This document shows, one piece after another, positions 1-6,475 of a DNA stretch of 10,337 nt. The notes beneath the pieces are model-generated. The model did no database searches, was not told where the DNA came from, and saw only the letters and a list, made by a program, of their open reading frames with translations. Source of the stretch: Erythrobacter sp. UBA3075 (GTDB lineage: Bacteria; Pseudomonadota; Alphaproteobacteria; Sphingomonadales; Sphingomonadaceae); the NCBI GenBank assembly GCA_002367375.1, contig DFBR01000074.1, positions 8,668-19,004 of the forward strand, given 5' to 3'. A program made the position numbers and the translations under genes. Within the stretch, counting starts at the first letter, position 1, and each line of letters starts with the position of its first letter.

Positions 1-539
1 GCCACACGGGCCTTTTCGCCGGTCAGCAGGGCTATGTAGAGTGCGCACCATGCCAGCAGCATGAAATATCGGCTCAGTGCAATCTCTATGATCTGGAGCC
101 GCGCGCCTTCGGACATGAAGCGTTCCAGATCGCTTATCAATCCGCTGTCGATCGAGGGGTCGGAGCCGCCACGGCTCTGGGCGAATTCCTGGATAACTTT
201 TTCGTTCAGCGCGCTTTGCAAATCGGCAAAGATTATTCCGTTCGCCTGTGCGCTCAGCAGCGCGGCTGGCATCGCAAAGAAGAGCGCTGCGGTGATTTTG
301 ACCCACAGTGGGCGTCCATCAAATGGTCTGAGCACGATCCACAGACCGAGAGTGATGAGGATGCCCGCAAGCGTTGCGACCATGCGCAGCGCGAACATTT
401 CATCGACACGGGCCATGCCGAGCAATTCGGCCCGCAGTGTCATCAGCAGCAGATATGCCATCCACAGCCCCACGACCGAGGCAAGGACGACCTTGAACGA
501 AACGCGTGCGACCCGCTCTTCGGATTCTGGTTTTTCCAT
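1..539 (-). CDS. LytS-like sensor histidine kinase, N-terminal membrane part (partial)
   Basis: Open from an ATG at 539-537 to the window edge without a stop: 179 residues, N-terminal part only. Four hydrophobic segments are visible at about residues 15-34, 51-70, 81-98 and 157-174, with a polar, probably extracytoplasmic stretch (about 100-155) before the last one. The order of helices and phrases such as TLAGILITLGLW and RYFMLLAWCALYIALLTG resemble the N-terminus of sphingomonad sensor kinases of the LytS/His_kinase (PF06580) type, whose dimerisation and ATPase domains would lie beyond position 1. Those domains are not in the window, so the kinase call rests on resemblance of the membrane part only. 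It lies 89 bases downstream of the fumarase gene on the same strand, and no strong Shine-Dalgarno is seen (only GGACAAG before the ATG). It could instead be another membrane protein of unknown role. Confidence 0.6.
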   Translation of the reverse strand, partial: MEKPESEERVARVSFKVVLASVVGLWMAYLLLMTLRAELLGMARVDEMFALRMVATLAGILITLGLWIVLRPFDGRPLWVKITAALFFAMPAALLSAQANGIIFADLQSALNEKVIQEFAQSRGGSDPSIDSGLISDLERFMSEGARLQIIEIALSRYFMLLAWCALYIALLTGEKARV

Positions 540-551
540 CTTGTCCGTTTA

Positions 552-600
552 CGCGCTCAGCGCGGCGCCAGCCAGCCCCACATCCAGTTTCGGTCGAAAC
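552..600 (-). other. Two short stem-loops between fumarase and kinase genes
   Basis: The 89-base spacer holds two perfect small hairpins: arms at 587-592 and 595-600 (GTTTCG/CGAAAC) and arms at 552-556 and 560-564 (CGCGC/GCGCG, loop of three). Neither is followed by a T run on the minus strand, so they are not standard intrinsic terminators. They may limit read-through or shape the leader of the kinase mRNA; this is inference from symmetry alone. Confidence 0.3.
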
Positions 601-628
601 CGATATGCCGCTGGTCGATGAAACAGGG

Positions 629-2155
629 CTATTCGGCGCGCAGCAAGCCCTCCTCGCGAATCTTCTCACGCCAGTGCAGCGGGGCAAGCGTGTGGACATT
701 GTTGCCTTCCGAATCGACCGCGACCGTTACCGGCATGTCTTTCACGGTAAATTCGTAAATCGCCTCCATGCCCAGTTCTTCAAAAGCGACGACTTTGGCT
801 TCCTTGATTGCCCGAGCGACCAGATAGGCCGCTCCGCCGGTTGCCATCAGATAGGCAACCTTGAAGCGGCTGATGACTTCGACCGCGTCGTGCCCGCGCT
901 CCGCCTTGCCGATCATCGCCAGCAGGCCGAGATCGAGCATCATTTCGGTGAATTTGTCCATGCGTGTGGCAGTAGTCGGGCCAGCGGGTCCGACGACTTC
1001 GCCCATCACCGGATCGACAGGGCCAACGTAATAAATCGCCCGGCCCTTGAATTCGACCGGCAGCTCCTCGCCGCGCTCCATCATGTCGTGGATGCGTTTG
1101 TGCGCGGCATCGCGCCCGGTCAGCATCGCGCCGTTGAGCAGCAGGCGGTCGCCGTGCTTCCAACTGGCGACTTCTTCCGGCGTCAAATTGTCGAGATCGA
1201 CGCGCTTGGCCTCAGCATCCGGCTGCCAATGCACATCGGGCCATTTGTCCAGATCGGGCTGCGGCAGATAGGCCGGGCCGCTGCCGTCCATCGCTACATG
1301 CGCATGGCGTGTCGCGGCGCAATTGGGGATCATCGCCACTGGCTTGCCCGCAGCGTGGCACGGCCAATCGTAGATTTTCACGTCGAGCACGGTGGACAGG
1401 CCGCCAAGCCCCTGCGCCCCGACGCCCGTGGCATTGACCGCGTCAAAAATGTCGATGCGCAATTGTTCAATATCCGTTTCGGCCCCGCGCGCTTTCAATT
1501 GCGCCATGTCGATCGGGTCCATCAGCGATTGCTTGGCGAGCTTCATGCAGTGCTCCGCCGTGCCGCCAATGCCGATGCCGAGCATTCCGGGAGGGCACCA
1601 GCCCGCGCCCATCAAGGGGATCTGTTCCAGCACCCAGTCGATGATGTTGTCCGACGGGTTCATCATCTTGAACTTGGACTTGTTTTCGCTGCCCCCGCCT
1701 TTCGCCGCCACATCAATGCTGATCGTATTTCCCGGCACCATTTCGACCGAGAGGACGCAGGGCGTATTGTCGCGCGTGTTGCGGCGGGTGAAGGCCGGAT
1801 CGGCAAGGATGCTGGCGCGCAGCTTGTTAGTTTCGTTATTGTAGGCGCGGCGCACGCCTTCATCGACAACCTCTTGCAGCGAGCTGCCTGATTCGAGGCG
1901 GCAATCCTGCCCCCATTTGATGAATACATTGACGATGCCGGTGTCCTGGCAGATCGGGCGGTGGCCTTCGGCGCACATGCGGCTGTTGGTCAGGATCTGT
2001 GCAATCGCATCCTTCGCCGCCGGACCTTGCTCGGCCTTATAGGCTTCACCCAGCGCGGTGATGTAATCCATCGGGTGATAGTAGGAGATATATTGCAGCG
2101 CGTCGGCAACCGTCTCAATCAGGTCTTCTTCGCGGATTGTTACCATATCGCTCAT
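629..2155 (-). CDS. Class I fumarate hydratase, [4Fe-4S] type
   Basis: Fumarate hydratase (EC 4.2.1.2), interconverting fumarate and L-malate in the TCA cycle; cytoplasmic. At 508 residues it has the single-chain size of class I (FumA/FumB-like) enzymes, with the N-terminal Fe-S hydro-lyase domain followed by the C-terminal beta domain. Likely cluster ligands are C69 (HRPICQDTG), C187 (GWCPPG) and C279 (MIPNCAATRH); their spacing of 118 and 92 residues is close to that of E. coli FumA (C105, C224, C318). The C-terminal phrase GPAGPTTATRMD (389-400) is the class signature. The ATG at 2155-2153 has AGGAG ten bases upstream (2166-2170). M4 is a possible alternative start with no visible site of its own. 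Class I fumarases are oxygen sensitive and unrelated to class II FumC. A tartrate dehydratase-like specificity is possible but less likely, because the two halves are fused here. A 461-codon open frame on the opposite strand is a shadow. Confidence 0.95.
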   Translation of the reverse strand: MSDMVTIREEDLIETVADALQYISYYHPMDYITALGEAYKAEQGPAAKDAIAQILTNSRMCAEGHRPICQDTGIVNVFIKWGQDCRLESGSSLQEVVDEGVRRAYNNETNKLRASILADPAFTRRNTRDNTPCVLSVEMVPGNTISIDVAAKGGGSENKSKFKMMNPSDNIIDWVLEQIPLMGAGWCPPGMLGIGIGGTAEHCMKLAKQSLMDPIDMAQLKARGAETDIEQLRIDIFDAVNATGVGAQGLGGLSTVLDVKIYDWPCHAAGKPVAMIPNCAATRHAHVAMDGSGPAYLPQPDLDKWPDVHWQPDAEAKRVDLDNLTPEEVASWKHGDRLLLNGAMLTGRDAAHKRIHDMMERGEELPVEFKGRAIYYVGPVDPVMGEVVGPAGPTTATRMDKFTEMMLDLGLLAMIGKAERGHDAVEVISRFKVAYLMATGGAAYLVARAIKEAKVVAFEELGMEAIYEFTVKDMPVTVAVDSEGNNVHTLAPLHWREKIREEGLLRAE

Positions 2156-2165
2156 CGTCTTAGCA

Positions 2166-2170
2166 CTCCT
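2166..2170 (-). promoter_or_regulatory. Ribosome binding site of the fumarase gene
   Basis: AGGAG on the minus strand, ten bases before the ATG at 2155. It supports the first ATG over the second in-frame ATG three codons later. Confidence 0.6.
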
Positions 2171-2184
2171 GTTCGTCGATCAGC

Positions 2185-2213
2185 CCATAGGCTTTCGCGC
2201 GGTGCTGGGTCAA
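2185..2213 (-). promoter_or_regulatory. Candidate promoter of the fumarase gene
   Basis: On the minus strand TTGACC (2213-2208) is followed after 17 bases by CTATGG (2190-2185), a good -35 and a poor -10 for a housekeeping sigma factor. It would start transcription about 20-25 bases before the ATG. The location in a 107-base divergent spacer fits, but the call rests on two hexamers only. Confidence 0.35.
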
Positions 2214-2262
2214 AGCCCTTGGCGACACGCGCTGCAAGTCCTAAGGCTGCAACCGCCCCAAT

Positions 2263-2898
2263 ATGACGAGAGTTTTTGCCGTGATTTCCGATCCGCTCGA
2301 CGCCGCCGAAGCCGCCAATTTGACTCATGACCGCGCTCGCCGCGCGATGATCGACAGCCAGCTCCGCACCAGCGGCGTGAATGAACCCTCCGTGTTGAAG
2401 CGCATGGCAAGTGTCGCGCGCGAAGATTTCGTGCCCACCGCCAGCAAGGGCAAAGCCTATATGGACCGGGCGATTAGGCTGGAGGATGGCGGTTGGCTGC
2501 CTTCTCCGCTGGTACAGGGCAAAATGCTCGAAGAAGCCAATCCGTCAGGCGATGAGCACGCTTTGGTCGTGGATGGCGGCTCCGGCTATCTCGCTGAATT
2601 GCTGCGCCCGCTGGTGGCCAAGCTGACGGTGATTTCACCTGAAGATGCTGTGGGCACAGGCCGTAAGGGCAAGGATGCAAACCTTCTTGTGATCGATGGT
2701 GCGGTGGAAGAAATCCCCGCAAAACTCGCCAAGAAACTGGCCGATGACGCGCGAATCGTGACCGGGCTCACCACCAATGGTGTTACGCGCATTGCCGTGG
2801 GCCGCAAAACCGCAAGCGGCGTATCGCTGATGCCGGTGTTCGACATTGGCATTCCGCAATTGCACGCGTTCGACAAACCCAAGGGCTGGAGCTTCTGA
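2263..2898 (+). CDS. Protein-L-isoaspartate methyltransferase homologue, probably degenerate
   Basis: The N-terminal half (residues 24-90) is a clear match to the Pcm family, with RARRAMIDSQLRTSGVN, the VAREDFVP phrase and a P-LVQG segment where active enzymes have the start of the fold. The SAM-binding core is eroded. Motif I is reduced to VVDGGSGYLAELL (102-114), the strand that normally ends in an acidic ribose-binding residue reads KLTVISPE (120-127), and the stretch that should carry the next helix and the V-x-GDG motif shrinks to about ten residues (129-138). After that the usual order resumes (LLVIDGAVEEIP, 141-152). So 211 residues with a shortened centre; I doubt methylation of isoaspartate, and a structural or regulatory role is inference. 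Two starts are possible: ATG at 2263 with no clear ribosome site, or GTG at 2281 with GAGAG eight bases ahead. It ends two bases before the tolC-like gene, implying one transcript. Confidence 0.8.
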   Translation: MTRVFAVISDPLDAAEAANLTHDRARRAMIDSQLRTSGVNEPSVLKRMASVAREDFVPTASKGKAYMDRAIRLEDGGWLPSPLVQGKMLEEANPSGDEHALVVDGGSGYLAELLRPLVAKLTVISPEDAVGTGRKGKDANLLVIDGAVEEIPAKLAKKLADDARIVTGLTTNGVTRIAVGRKTASGVSLMPVFDIGIPQLHAFDKPKGWSF

Positions 2899-2900
2899 TC

Positions 2901-4358
2901 ATGCGTCTGCGCCGGCCCATTGCCGCGCTGATGGCGGGTGCGTGCCTGTTTGCCACTCCCGCGACGGCCGAAACGCTGAAAGAAGCGCTGACCCGCGCCT
3001 ATTACGACAACCCGACACTCGCCGCCGCCCGGGCGCAGCAGCGCGCGACTGACGAAAATGTGGTGATCCAGCGCGCGCAGGGTCTGCCTTCTGCCAGCGC
3101 ATCGGGCACATATTCTGAACTGATCCAGCAAAGCACGCCGTCTGTGGTCTCGCCCGAGCGCATTTTTAGCGCCGACGTCAATCTGTCGGTGCCGCTCTAT
3201 CAAGGCGGGGCGGTGCGCAATGGTGTGCTGGCGGCCGAAAACCGGGTCGAAGCGGGGCGCGCCGATTTGCGCGGTACGGAAAGCTTCGTCTTCACGCAGG
3301 TCGTCGCCTCTTACATGGATGTCATCCTCAATGAATTGCTGGTCGCTCTTGCGGCGAACAATGTTGAAGTGCTTTCGGTCAATCTGGAGGCGACAAGCGA
3401 CCGCTTTGAAATTGGCGATTTGACCCGCACCGATGTCGCACAATCCGAGAGCAGGCTGGCACTGGCACGCGGTGATTTGCGCAGCACGCAGGCCAATCTT
3501 GTCGCAGCGCGCGAAGACTATATTGCGGTCGTGGGAGTTGCCCCAACCGATCTACAAGCACCTCCGCCGCTGCCCGGCCTGCCAACAGGCCCGGATATGG
3601 CAGTCGATATCGCGCTGGAGAACAATCCCGATCTGATCGCCGCGCGCGAACGGGCGCGCGCTGCAGGCTTCGATATCGAAGTCGCGGGCTCTGGACGCTT
3701 GCCGACGATCAGTGCCTTTACCAGCGGCGGATATCAGAATTTTCTTAGCACTTTGGGAGTTGGGGCCAATTCTGGAACCGATCTTACCGCTGGCGTCCAA
3801 GTCTCCATCCCGCTGTTTCAGGGTGGCCGCGTCGCAGCACAGCAGCGCCAGGCAACAGCGCAGGCACAGGCCGCGCTCGAAACTGCGATTGCGATCGAGC
3901 GCAGTGTGATTGCTCAAGTCCGTGCTGCCTATTCCAGTTGGCGCGCAGCCAATGCCATCATCGATTCCAGCGAAGCCGCAGTAGACGCCGCTGCGCTCAG
4001 CCTTGAAGGCGTGCGGGCGGAGAACACTGTGGGCAACCGCACCGTTCTGGATATTCTTGACGCGCAGCGGGAATTGCTCCGGGCGCAGGTCCAGCTCGTG
4101 ACTGCTCGCCGCAATGCCTATGTTGCTGGCTTCTCGCTGCTGGCGGCGATGGGCAAGGCCGAAGCGCGCGATCTTGGCCTTGGCGATACCGGCGTGCTGT
4201 ATGACCCGGTCGACAATTACGAGCGTGTCGAAGGCATTATATGGGATTGGCAGCGTGATCCGGAACCGGTGGTAGAAAGCTCGCGCACCGTTGACATCGC
4301 GGCTCCAGGCGGGGAAATTCCAGACAACACTACAATTGCAGAACCATCGGGGGACTGA
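2901..4358 (+). CDS. TolC-family outer membrane efflux/secretion channel
   Basis: Outer membrane factor that forms a trimeric barrel and periplasmic tunnel for RND or ABC efflux pumps or type I secretion. Residues 1-23 are a signal peptide (RLRR, hydrophobic core, ATPATA cleavage before ETLKEAL). Two homologous OEP repeats follow, at about 24-215 and 225-420. Each contains the beta-strand signature, SVPLYQGG at 96-103 and SIPLFQGG at 302-309, and a helix cap, FEIGDLTRTDVAQSE at 169-183 and VGNRTVLDILDAQRE at 377-391, so the internal duplication is visible. A tail of about 60 residues (425-485), acidic and proline-bearing, ends in the periplasm. 485 residues is normal for the family. GGAG at 2888-2891 sits nine bases before the ATG, inside the preceding gene. 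No pump or adaptor gene is nearby, so the partner is unknown; TolC itself often lies apart from its pumps. Confidence 0.93.
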   Translation: MRLRRPIAALMAGACLFATPATAETLKEALTRAYYDNPTLAAARAQQRATDENVVIQRAQGLPSASASGTYSELIQQSTPSVVSPERIFSADVNLSVPLYQGGAVRNGVLAAENRVEAGRADLRGTESFVFTQVVASYMDVILNELLVALAANNVEVLSVNLEATSDRFEIGDLTRTDVAQSESRLALARGDLRSTQANLVAAREDYIAVVGVAPTDLQAPPPLPGLPTGPDMAVDIALENNPDLIAARERARAAGFDIEVAGSGRLPTISAFTSGGYQNFLSTLGVGANSGTDLTAGVQVSIPLFQGGRVAAQQRQATAQAQAALETAIAIERSVIAQVRAAYSSWRAANAIIDSSEAAVDAAALSLEGVRAENTVGNRTVLDILDAQRELLRAQVQLVTARRNAYVAGFSLLAAMGKAEARDLGLGDTGVLYDPVDNYERVEGIIWDWQRDPEPVVESSRTVDIAAPGGEIPDNTTIAEPSGD

Positions 4359-4826
4359 ATGCGGCAGGAAGGCGAACCATCGGTTGAGGAAATCCTCGAA
4401 TCGATCAAGCGGGTGATTGACCGTGACAGCCGGGTGGCTGCTCCGGCTGCTGCGGCTGTTTCAGCGCGCAAGGCTGAAACTGATCCCGAAGAGGCAAGTG
4501 CCTTCCCGATGGACCCGGTCGATGCCGATAAGACGGATGAAGTTCTCGACCTCAGCGAAGCGGGCGCACCTATGGAGGATGCCGTCAACACGCTGACCAA
4601 TGATCACGCTGCAGATGCGATGCGCCAGTCGCTGGCCGCGCTTTCCATGCTGTCGGACCCACCAGCCCGTCCGCAAATCGTGCGCTCCGGAGAAACCTCG
4701 CTCGAAGGCATGGTGCGCGAAATGCTGCGGCCTATGCTGGCGCAGTGGCTCGATACCAATTTGCCCGACATGGTTGAACGGCTGGTCAAAGCCGAAATCA
4801 CGCGCATTGCAGGCAAGAAGCGCTGA
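4359..4826 (+). CDS. popZ: Polar organising protein PopZ (DUF2497)
   Basis: Self-assembling cell-pole scaffold of alphaproteobacteria; in Caulobacter it tethers the chromosome partition complex and recruits cell-cycle regulators. The 155-residue protein shows the family's three-part design. An N-terminal client-binding helix is at about 6-21 ([18 protein letters not shown]); a disordered acidic, alanine- and proline-rich linker is at 22-110; and a C-terminal assembly region is at 112-152 ([14 protein letters not shown], then [18 protein letters not shown]). The linker holds the conserved EVLDLSEA motif at 61-68. It is slightly shorter than Caulobacter PopZ (177 residues), mainly in the linker. 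The start ATG follows the tolC-like stop directly (TGAATG), with GGGGGA just ahead, and the stop overlaps the proposed start of the next gene, so translation is probably coupled on both sides. Function is inferred from the family; whether it organises one or both poles here cannot be read from sequence. Confidence 0.88.
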   Translation: MRQEGEPSVEEILESIKRVIDRDSRVAAPAAAAVSARKAETDPEEASAFPMDPVDADKTDEVLDLSEAGAPMEDAVNTLTNDHAADAMRQSLAALSMLSDPPARPQIVRSGETSLEGMVREMLRPMLAQWLDTNLPDMVERLVKAEITRIAGKKR

Positions 4827-5200
4827 CAACGCCGCATTCACCCGAAGAGATTGAGAAAGCCGAACGCGCGCTCGCCAAAATTGGCGGTGATGCGATTGAA
4901 CGGCAGATCTTTATCTGTGCCGTCTCGGACAAGCAAAAGTGCTGCAAGCGCGATGTAGGTGATGCCTCTTGGAAATATCTCAAGCGCCGCCTGAAAGAGC
5001 TGGGGCTTATTGGAAAAGGCGGGATTCAGAGAGCCAAGGCCGATTGCCTGCAAATCTGCGAAGCGGGCCCCATTGTCGTCATCTGGCCCGACCGCGTCTG
5101 GTATCATTCCTGCACACCTGATGTGTTGGAACGGATCATTCATGAACATCTGGTTGGCGGAATGCCGGTCGAGGAATTCCGGCTCCACGCGCAGAATTAG
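4823..5200 (+). CDS. Thioredoxin-fold [2Fe-2S] ferredoxin with CTG start
   Basis: Reading from CTG 4823 gives 125 residues (initiator read as Met, then [21 protein letters not shown]) ending in TAG at 5198-5200. Cys32, Cys40 (with Cys41 beside it), Cys75 and Cys79 form the C-x7-C ... C-x3-C pattern of the thioredoxin-like (Shethna/2Fe-2S_thioredx) ferredoxins. The region [23 protein letters not shown] (88-110) is typical of the stand-alone members. In the frame the last stop upstream is TGA 4775-4777, and no ATG, GTG or TTG occurs between it and Cys32. The candidates are CTG 4823, whose last two bases begin the popZ stop TGA (a CTGA overlap), or ATT 4850. AGG at 4811-4813 is nine bases before the CTG. 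Electron carrier of unknown partner. Its 3' end overlaps the stop of the convergent gene. The protein is certain to be real, the exact start less so; a base-calling error in the start is possible. Confidence 0.85.
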   Translation: MTTPHSPEEIEKAERALAKIGGDAIERQIFICAVSDKQKCCKRDVGDASWKYLKRRLKELGLIGKGGIQRAKADCLQICEAGPIVVIWPDRVWYHSCTPDVLERIIHEHLVGGMPVEEFRLHAQN

Positions 5201-5523
5201 TCGGGCGGACCCCAATTTGCGTTGGAACTGTCTTTGGGTCCCAGATCATCGAGCGAATTGTCGACCGATTCGTCATGCCCGGTGCCGCTGGAGAGAAACA
5301 CCAACCCCATAAGCGCGCTCATCAACAGCATCGAAAAACCAATGCCTAGTGCGGTGGCGATGAAGAAATGCGGCGAGACATCGTCCACTTCCTTGTAAAT
5401 AATCACCAGCGCAATGATCACCACGCCTGTAGTGATGCCAAACATGAGCCGCATAAGCCGCCGGTACCGCGCCCAGGCGTGCGCAGCGTTTTCGGGATTA
5501 TCGAGCGGGGATGGACGCGACAT
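5197..5523 (-). CDS. Small two-helix inner membrane protein, function unknown
   Basis: From ATG 5523 the product has 108 residues. A charged N-terminus (residues 1-25, with RYRRLMR) leads into two transmembrane helices at about 27-47 ([16 protein letters not shown]) and 56-80 ([25 protein letters not shown]), then an acidic, soluble tail rich in D, S and N. The positively charged N-terminus before the first helix predicts both ends in the cytoplasm. ATG 5535 and TTG 5559 are in-frame alternatives; none has a strong ribosome site, and I prefer 5523 because the sequence [22 protein letters not shown] looks like a natural N-terminus. Its TAA (5199-5197) overlaps the TAG of the convergent ferredoxin gene. 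I do not recognise the family by name. It is transcribed divergently from the CBS-domain gene. Confidence 0.75.
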   Translation of the reverse strand: MSRPSPLDNPENAAHAWARYRRLMRLMFGITTGVVIIALVIIYKEVDDVSPHFFIATALGIGFSMLLMSALMGLVFLSSGTGHDESVDNSLDDLGPKDSSNANWGPPD

Positions 5524-5589
5524 GCCCGCGCTCATGCCCGTCAGCGTCCGGTCTGGCAACGGTACTATTGAGGTGGTTTGGCCGATTAG

Positions 5590-5619
5590 TTGTCAGGACA
5601 CGGCGTTTCGTGGCACAAT
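5590..5619 (+). promoter_or_regulatory. Candidate promoter of the CBS-erpA-xth group
   Basis: TTGTCA (5590-5595) and CACAAT (5614-5619) are 18 bases apart, and about 45 bases precede the CBS start codon. The match is weak but the position is right, in the only divergent spacer of this part. Confidence 0.28.
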
Positions 5620-5650
5620 TGCGCCGATCAATGGGGTTTGCCCCGCGCAC

Positions 5651-5658
5651 AGGAGGAG
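5651..5658 (+). promoter_or_regulatory. Strong ribosome binding site of the CBS-domain gene
   Basis: AGGAGGAG, five bases before ATG 5664. The reading frame is open far upstream (to 5511), and this site decides for the internal ATG. Confidence 0.85.
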
Positions 5659-5663
5659 TTGCC

Positions 5664-6092
5664 ATGTCCGTCAGCAGAATCATCGAAGGTCACGACCACA
5701 CGATCGTTTCCTGCACGCCGGACCATTCGGTACATGCCGCCGCAATGCTGTTGTCGGAAAAACGCATTGGTGCGCTGCCAGTGCTCGATGGAGAACGCAT
5801 CGCGGGCATCTTTTCGGAGCGCGATTTATTGAACTGCATCGCCCGCGATGGGGCACAGGTGCTTGACCGCAAGGTTGGCGAAATCATGACTTCTTCCGTC
5901 ATCACGATTGAAGTGAACACGGATGCCCTGGCCGCATTGTCACTGATGACGAAGCGCCGCATTCGCCACCTCCCTGCTGTCGACGGCGGACGCATGGTTG
6001 GCTTTGTCTCGATCGGTGATCTGGTGAAATACCGGATGGATCGGATTGAGGAAGAAGCCAACGCCATGCGTGAATATATCACCACGGCTTGA
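5664..6092 (+). CDS. Paired CBS-domain protein
   Basis: A 142-residue stand-alone CBS pair (Bateman module), a cytoplasmic domain that usually binds adenine nucleotides and senses energy or redox state. The first CBS spans about residues 8-62, ending IAGIFSERDLLNCIA, and the second about 72-130, ending MVGFVSIGDLVKYRMD. Both repeats hold the (S/T)-x-x-D nucleotide-binding phrase, SERD at 51-54 and SIGD at 116-119, so both sites may be usable. No effector domain is attached; the C-terminal helix (126-142, acidic) resembles those of other short CBS proteins of proteobacteria. The upstream frame is open but has no matching protein features, so the start at 5664 is chosen. It precedes erpA by 31 bases on the same strand. 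What it regulates is unknown. Confidence 0.9.
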   Translation: MSVSRIIEGHDHTIVSCTPDHSVHAAAMLLSEKRIGALPVLDGERIAGIFSERDLLNCIARDGAQVLDRKVGEIMTSSVITIEVNTDALAALSLMTKRRIRHLPAVDGGRMVGFVSIGDLVKYRMDRIEEEANAMREYITTA

Positions 6093-6123
6093 GCGCGCGG
6101 GCACCACGCACTACATCGGCGTC

Positions 6124-6450
6124 ATGGCCAACTCGCTCACTCTCTCGGACGCTGCAGCAAAGCGCGTCGCGACTATCGCTGCCAAGCTGGGCAAACCCGC
6201 AGTGCTGCGCCTGTCAGTCGAAGGCGGCGGGTGTTCGGGCTTTCAGTACAAGTTCGATCTTGGAGAGCCGGAAGGTGACGATGTGATCAGCGAAACCGAC
6301 GACGTGAAGCTGGTGGTCGATCCAATCAGCCTCGATCTGGTGGCGGGTAGTACGGTCGATTTCGTCGAATCACTGGGCGGAGCGGCTTTCCGGGTAGAAA
6401 ATCCCAATGCTGCGGCTGGTTGTGGTTGCGGATCAAGCTTCGGCATCTAA
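6124..6450 (+). CDS. erpA: A-type iron-sulfur cluster insertion protein ErpA
   Basis: Carrier that receives Fe-S clusters from the assembly machinery and inserts them into client apoproteins. 108 residues, the usual length. The three conserved cysteines are Cys37 in VEGGGCSGFQY and Cys100 and Cys102 in GCGCGSSF at the C-terminus, the pattern shared by IscA, SufA and ErpA. The C-terminal GCGSSFGI and the EGGGCSGF phrase favour ErpA, but IscA cannot be excluded from sequence alone. The start ATG gives MANSLTLSDAAAKR, a normal N-terminus; an upstream extension in the same frame would run into the CBS gene. There is no clear Shine-Dalgarno before the ATG. In this window class I fumarase and the [2Fe-2S] ferredoxin are possible clients, though they are not in the same transcript. 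Confidence 0.92.
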   Translation: MANSLTLSDAAAKRVATIAAKLGKPAVLRLSVEGGGCSGFQYKFDLGEPEGDDVISETDDVKLVVDPISLDLVAGSTVDFVESLGGAAFRVENPNAAAGCGCGSSFGI

Positions 6451-6460
6451 GGTCCGCCCA

Positions 6461-6467
6461 AAGGGGA
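6461..6467 (+). promoter_or_regulatory. Ribosome binding site of the xth gene
   Basis: AAGGGGA, eight bases before GTG 6476. It decides for this GTG over earlier in-frame codons inside erpA. Confidence 0.65.
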
Positions 6468-6475
6468 CGGATATC

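Noticed and set aside
506..1891. Long plus-strand open frame of 461 codons opposite the fumarase gene
   Set aside because: It lies antisense to a complete class I fumarase and its product is rich in H, R, A and D without any recognisable domain, as expected of a shadow frame in G+C-rich DNA.
2263..2898. Frameshifted pseudogene explanation for the Pcm-like gene
   Set aside because: The reading frame is intact over the whole length and both ends match the family in the same frame, so the change is an in-frame shortening and not a frameshift.
2586..3443. Minus-strand open frame of 285 codons across the Pcm-like and TolC genes
   Set aside because: It crosses two clearly coding genes antisense, has no ribosome site and no family features.
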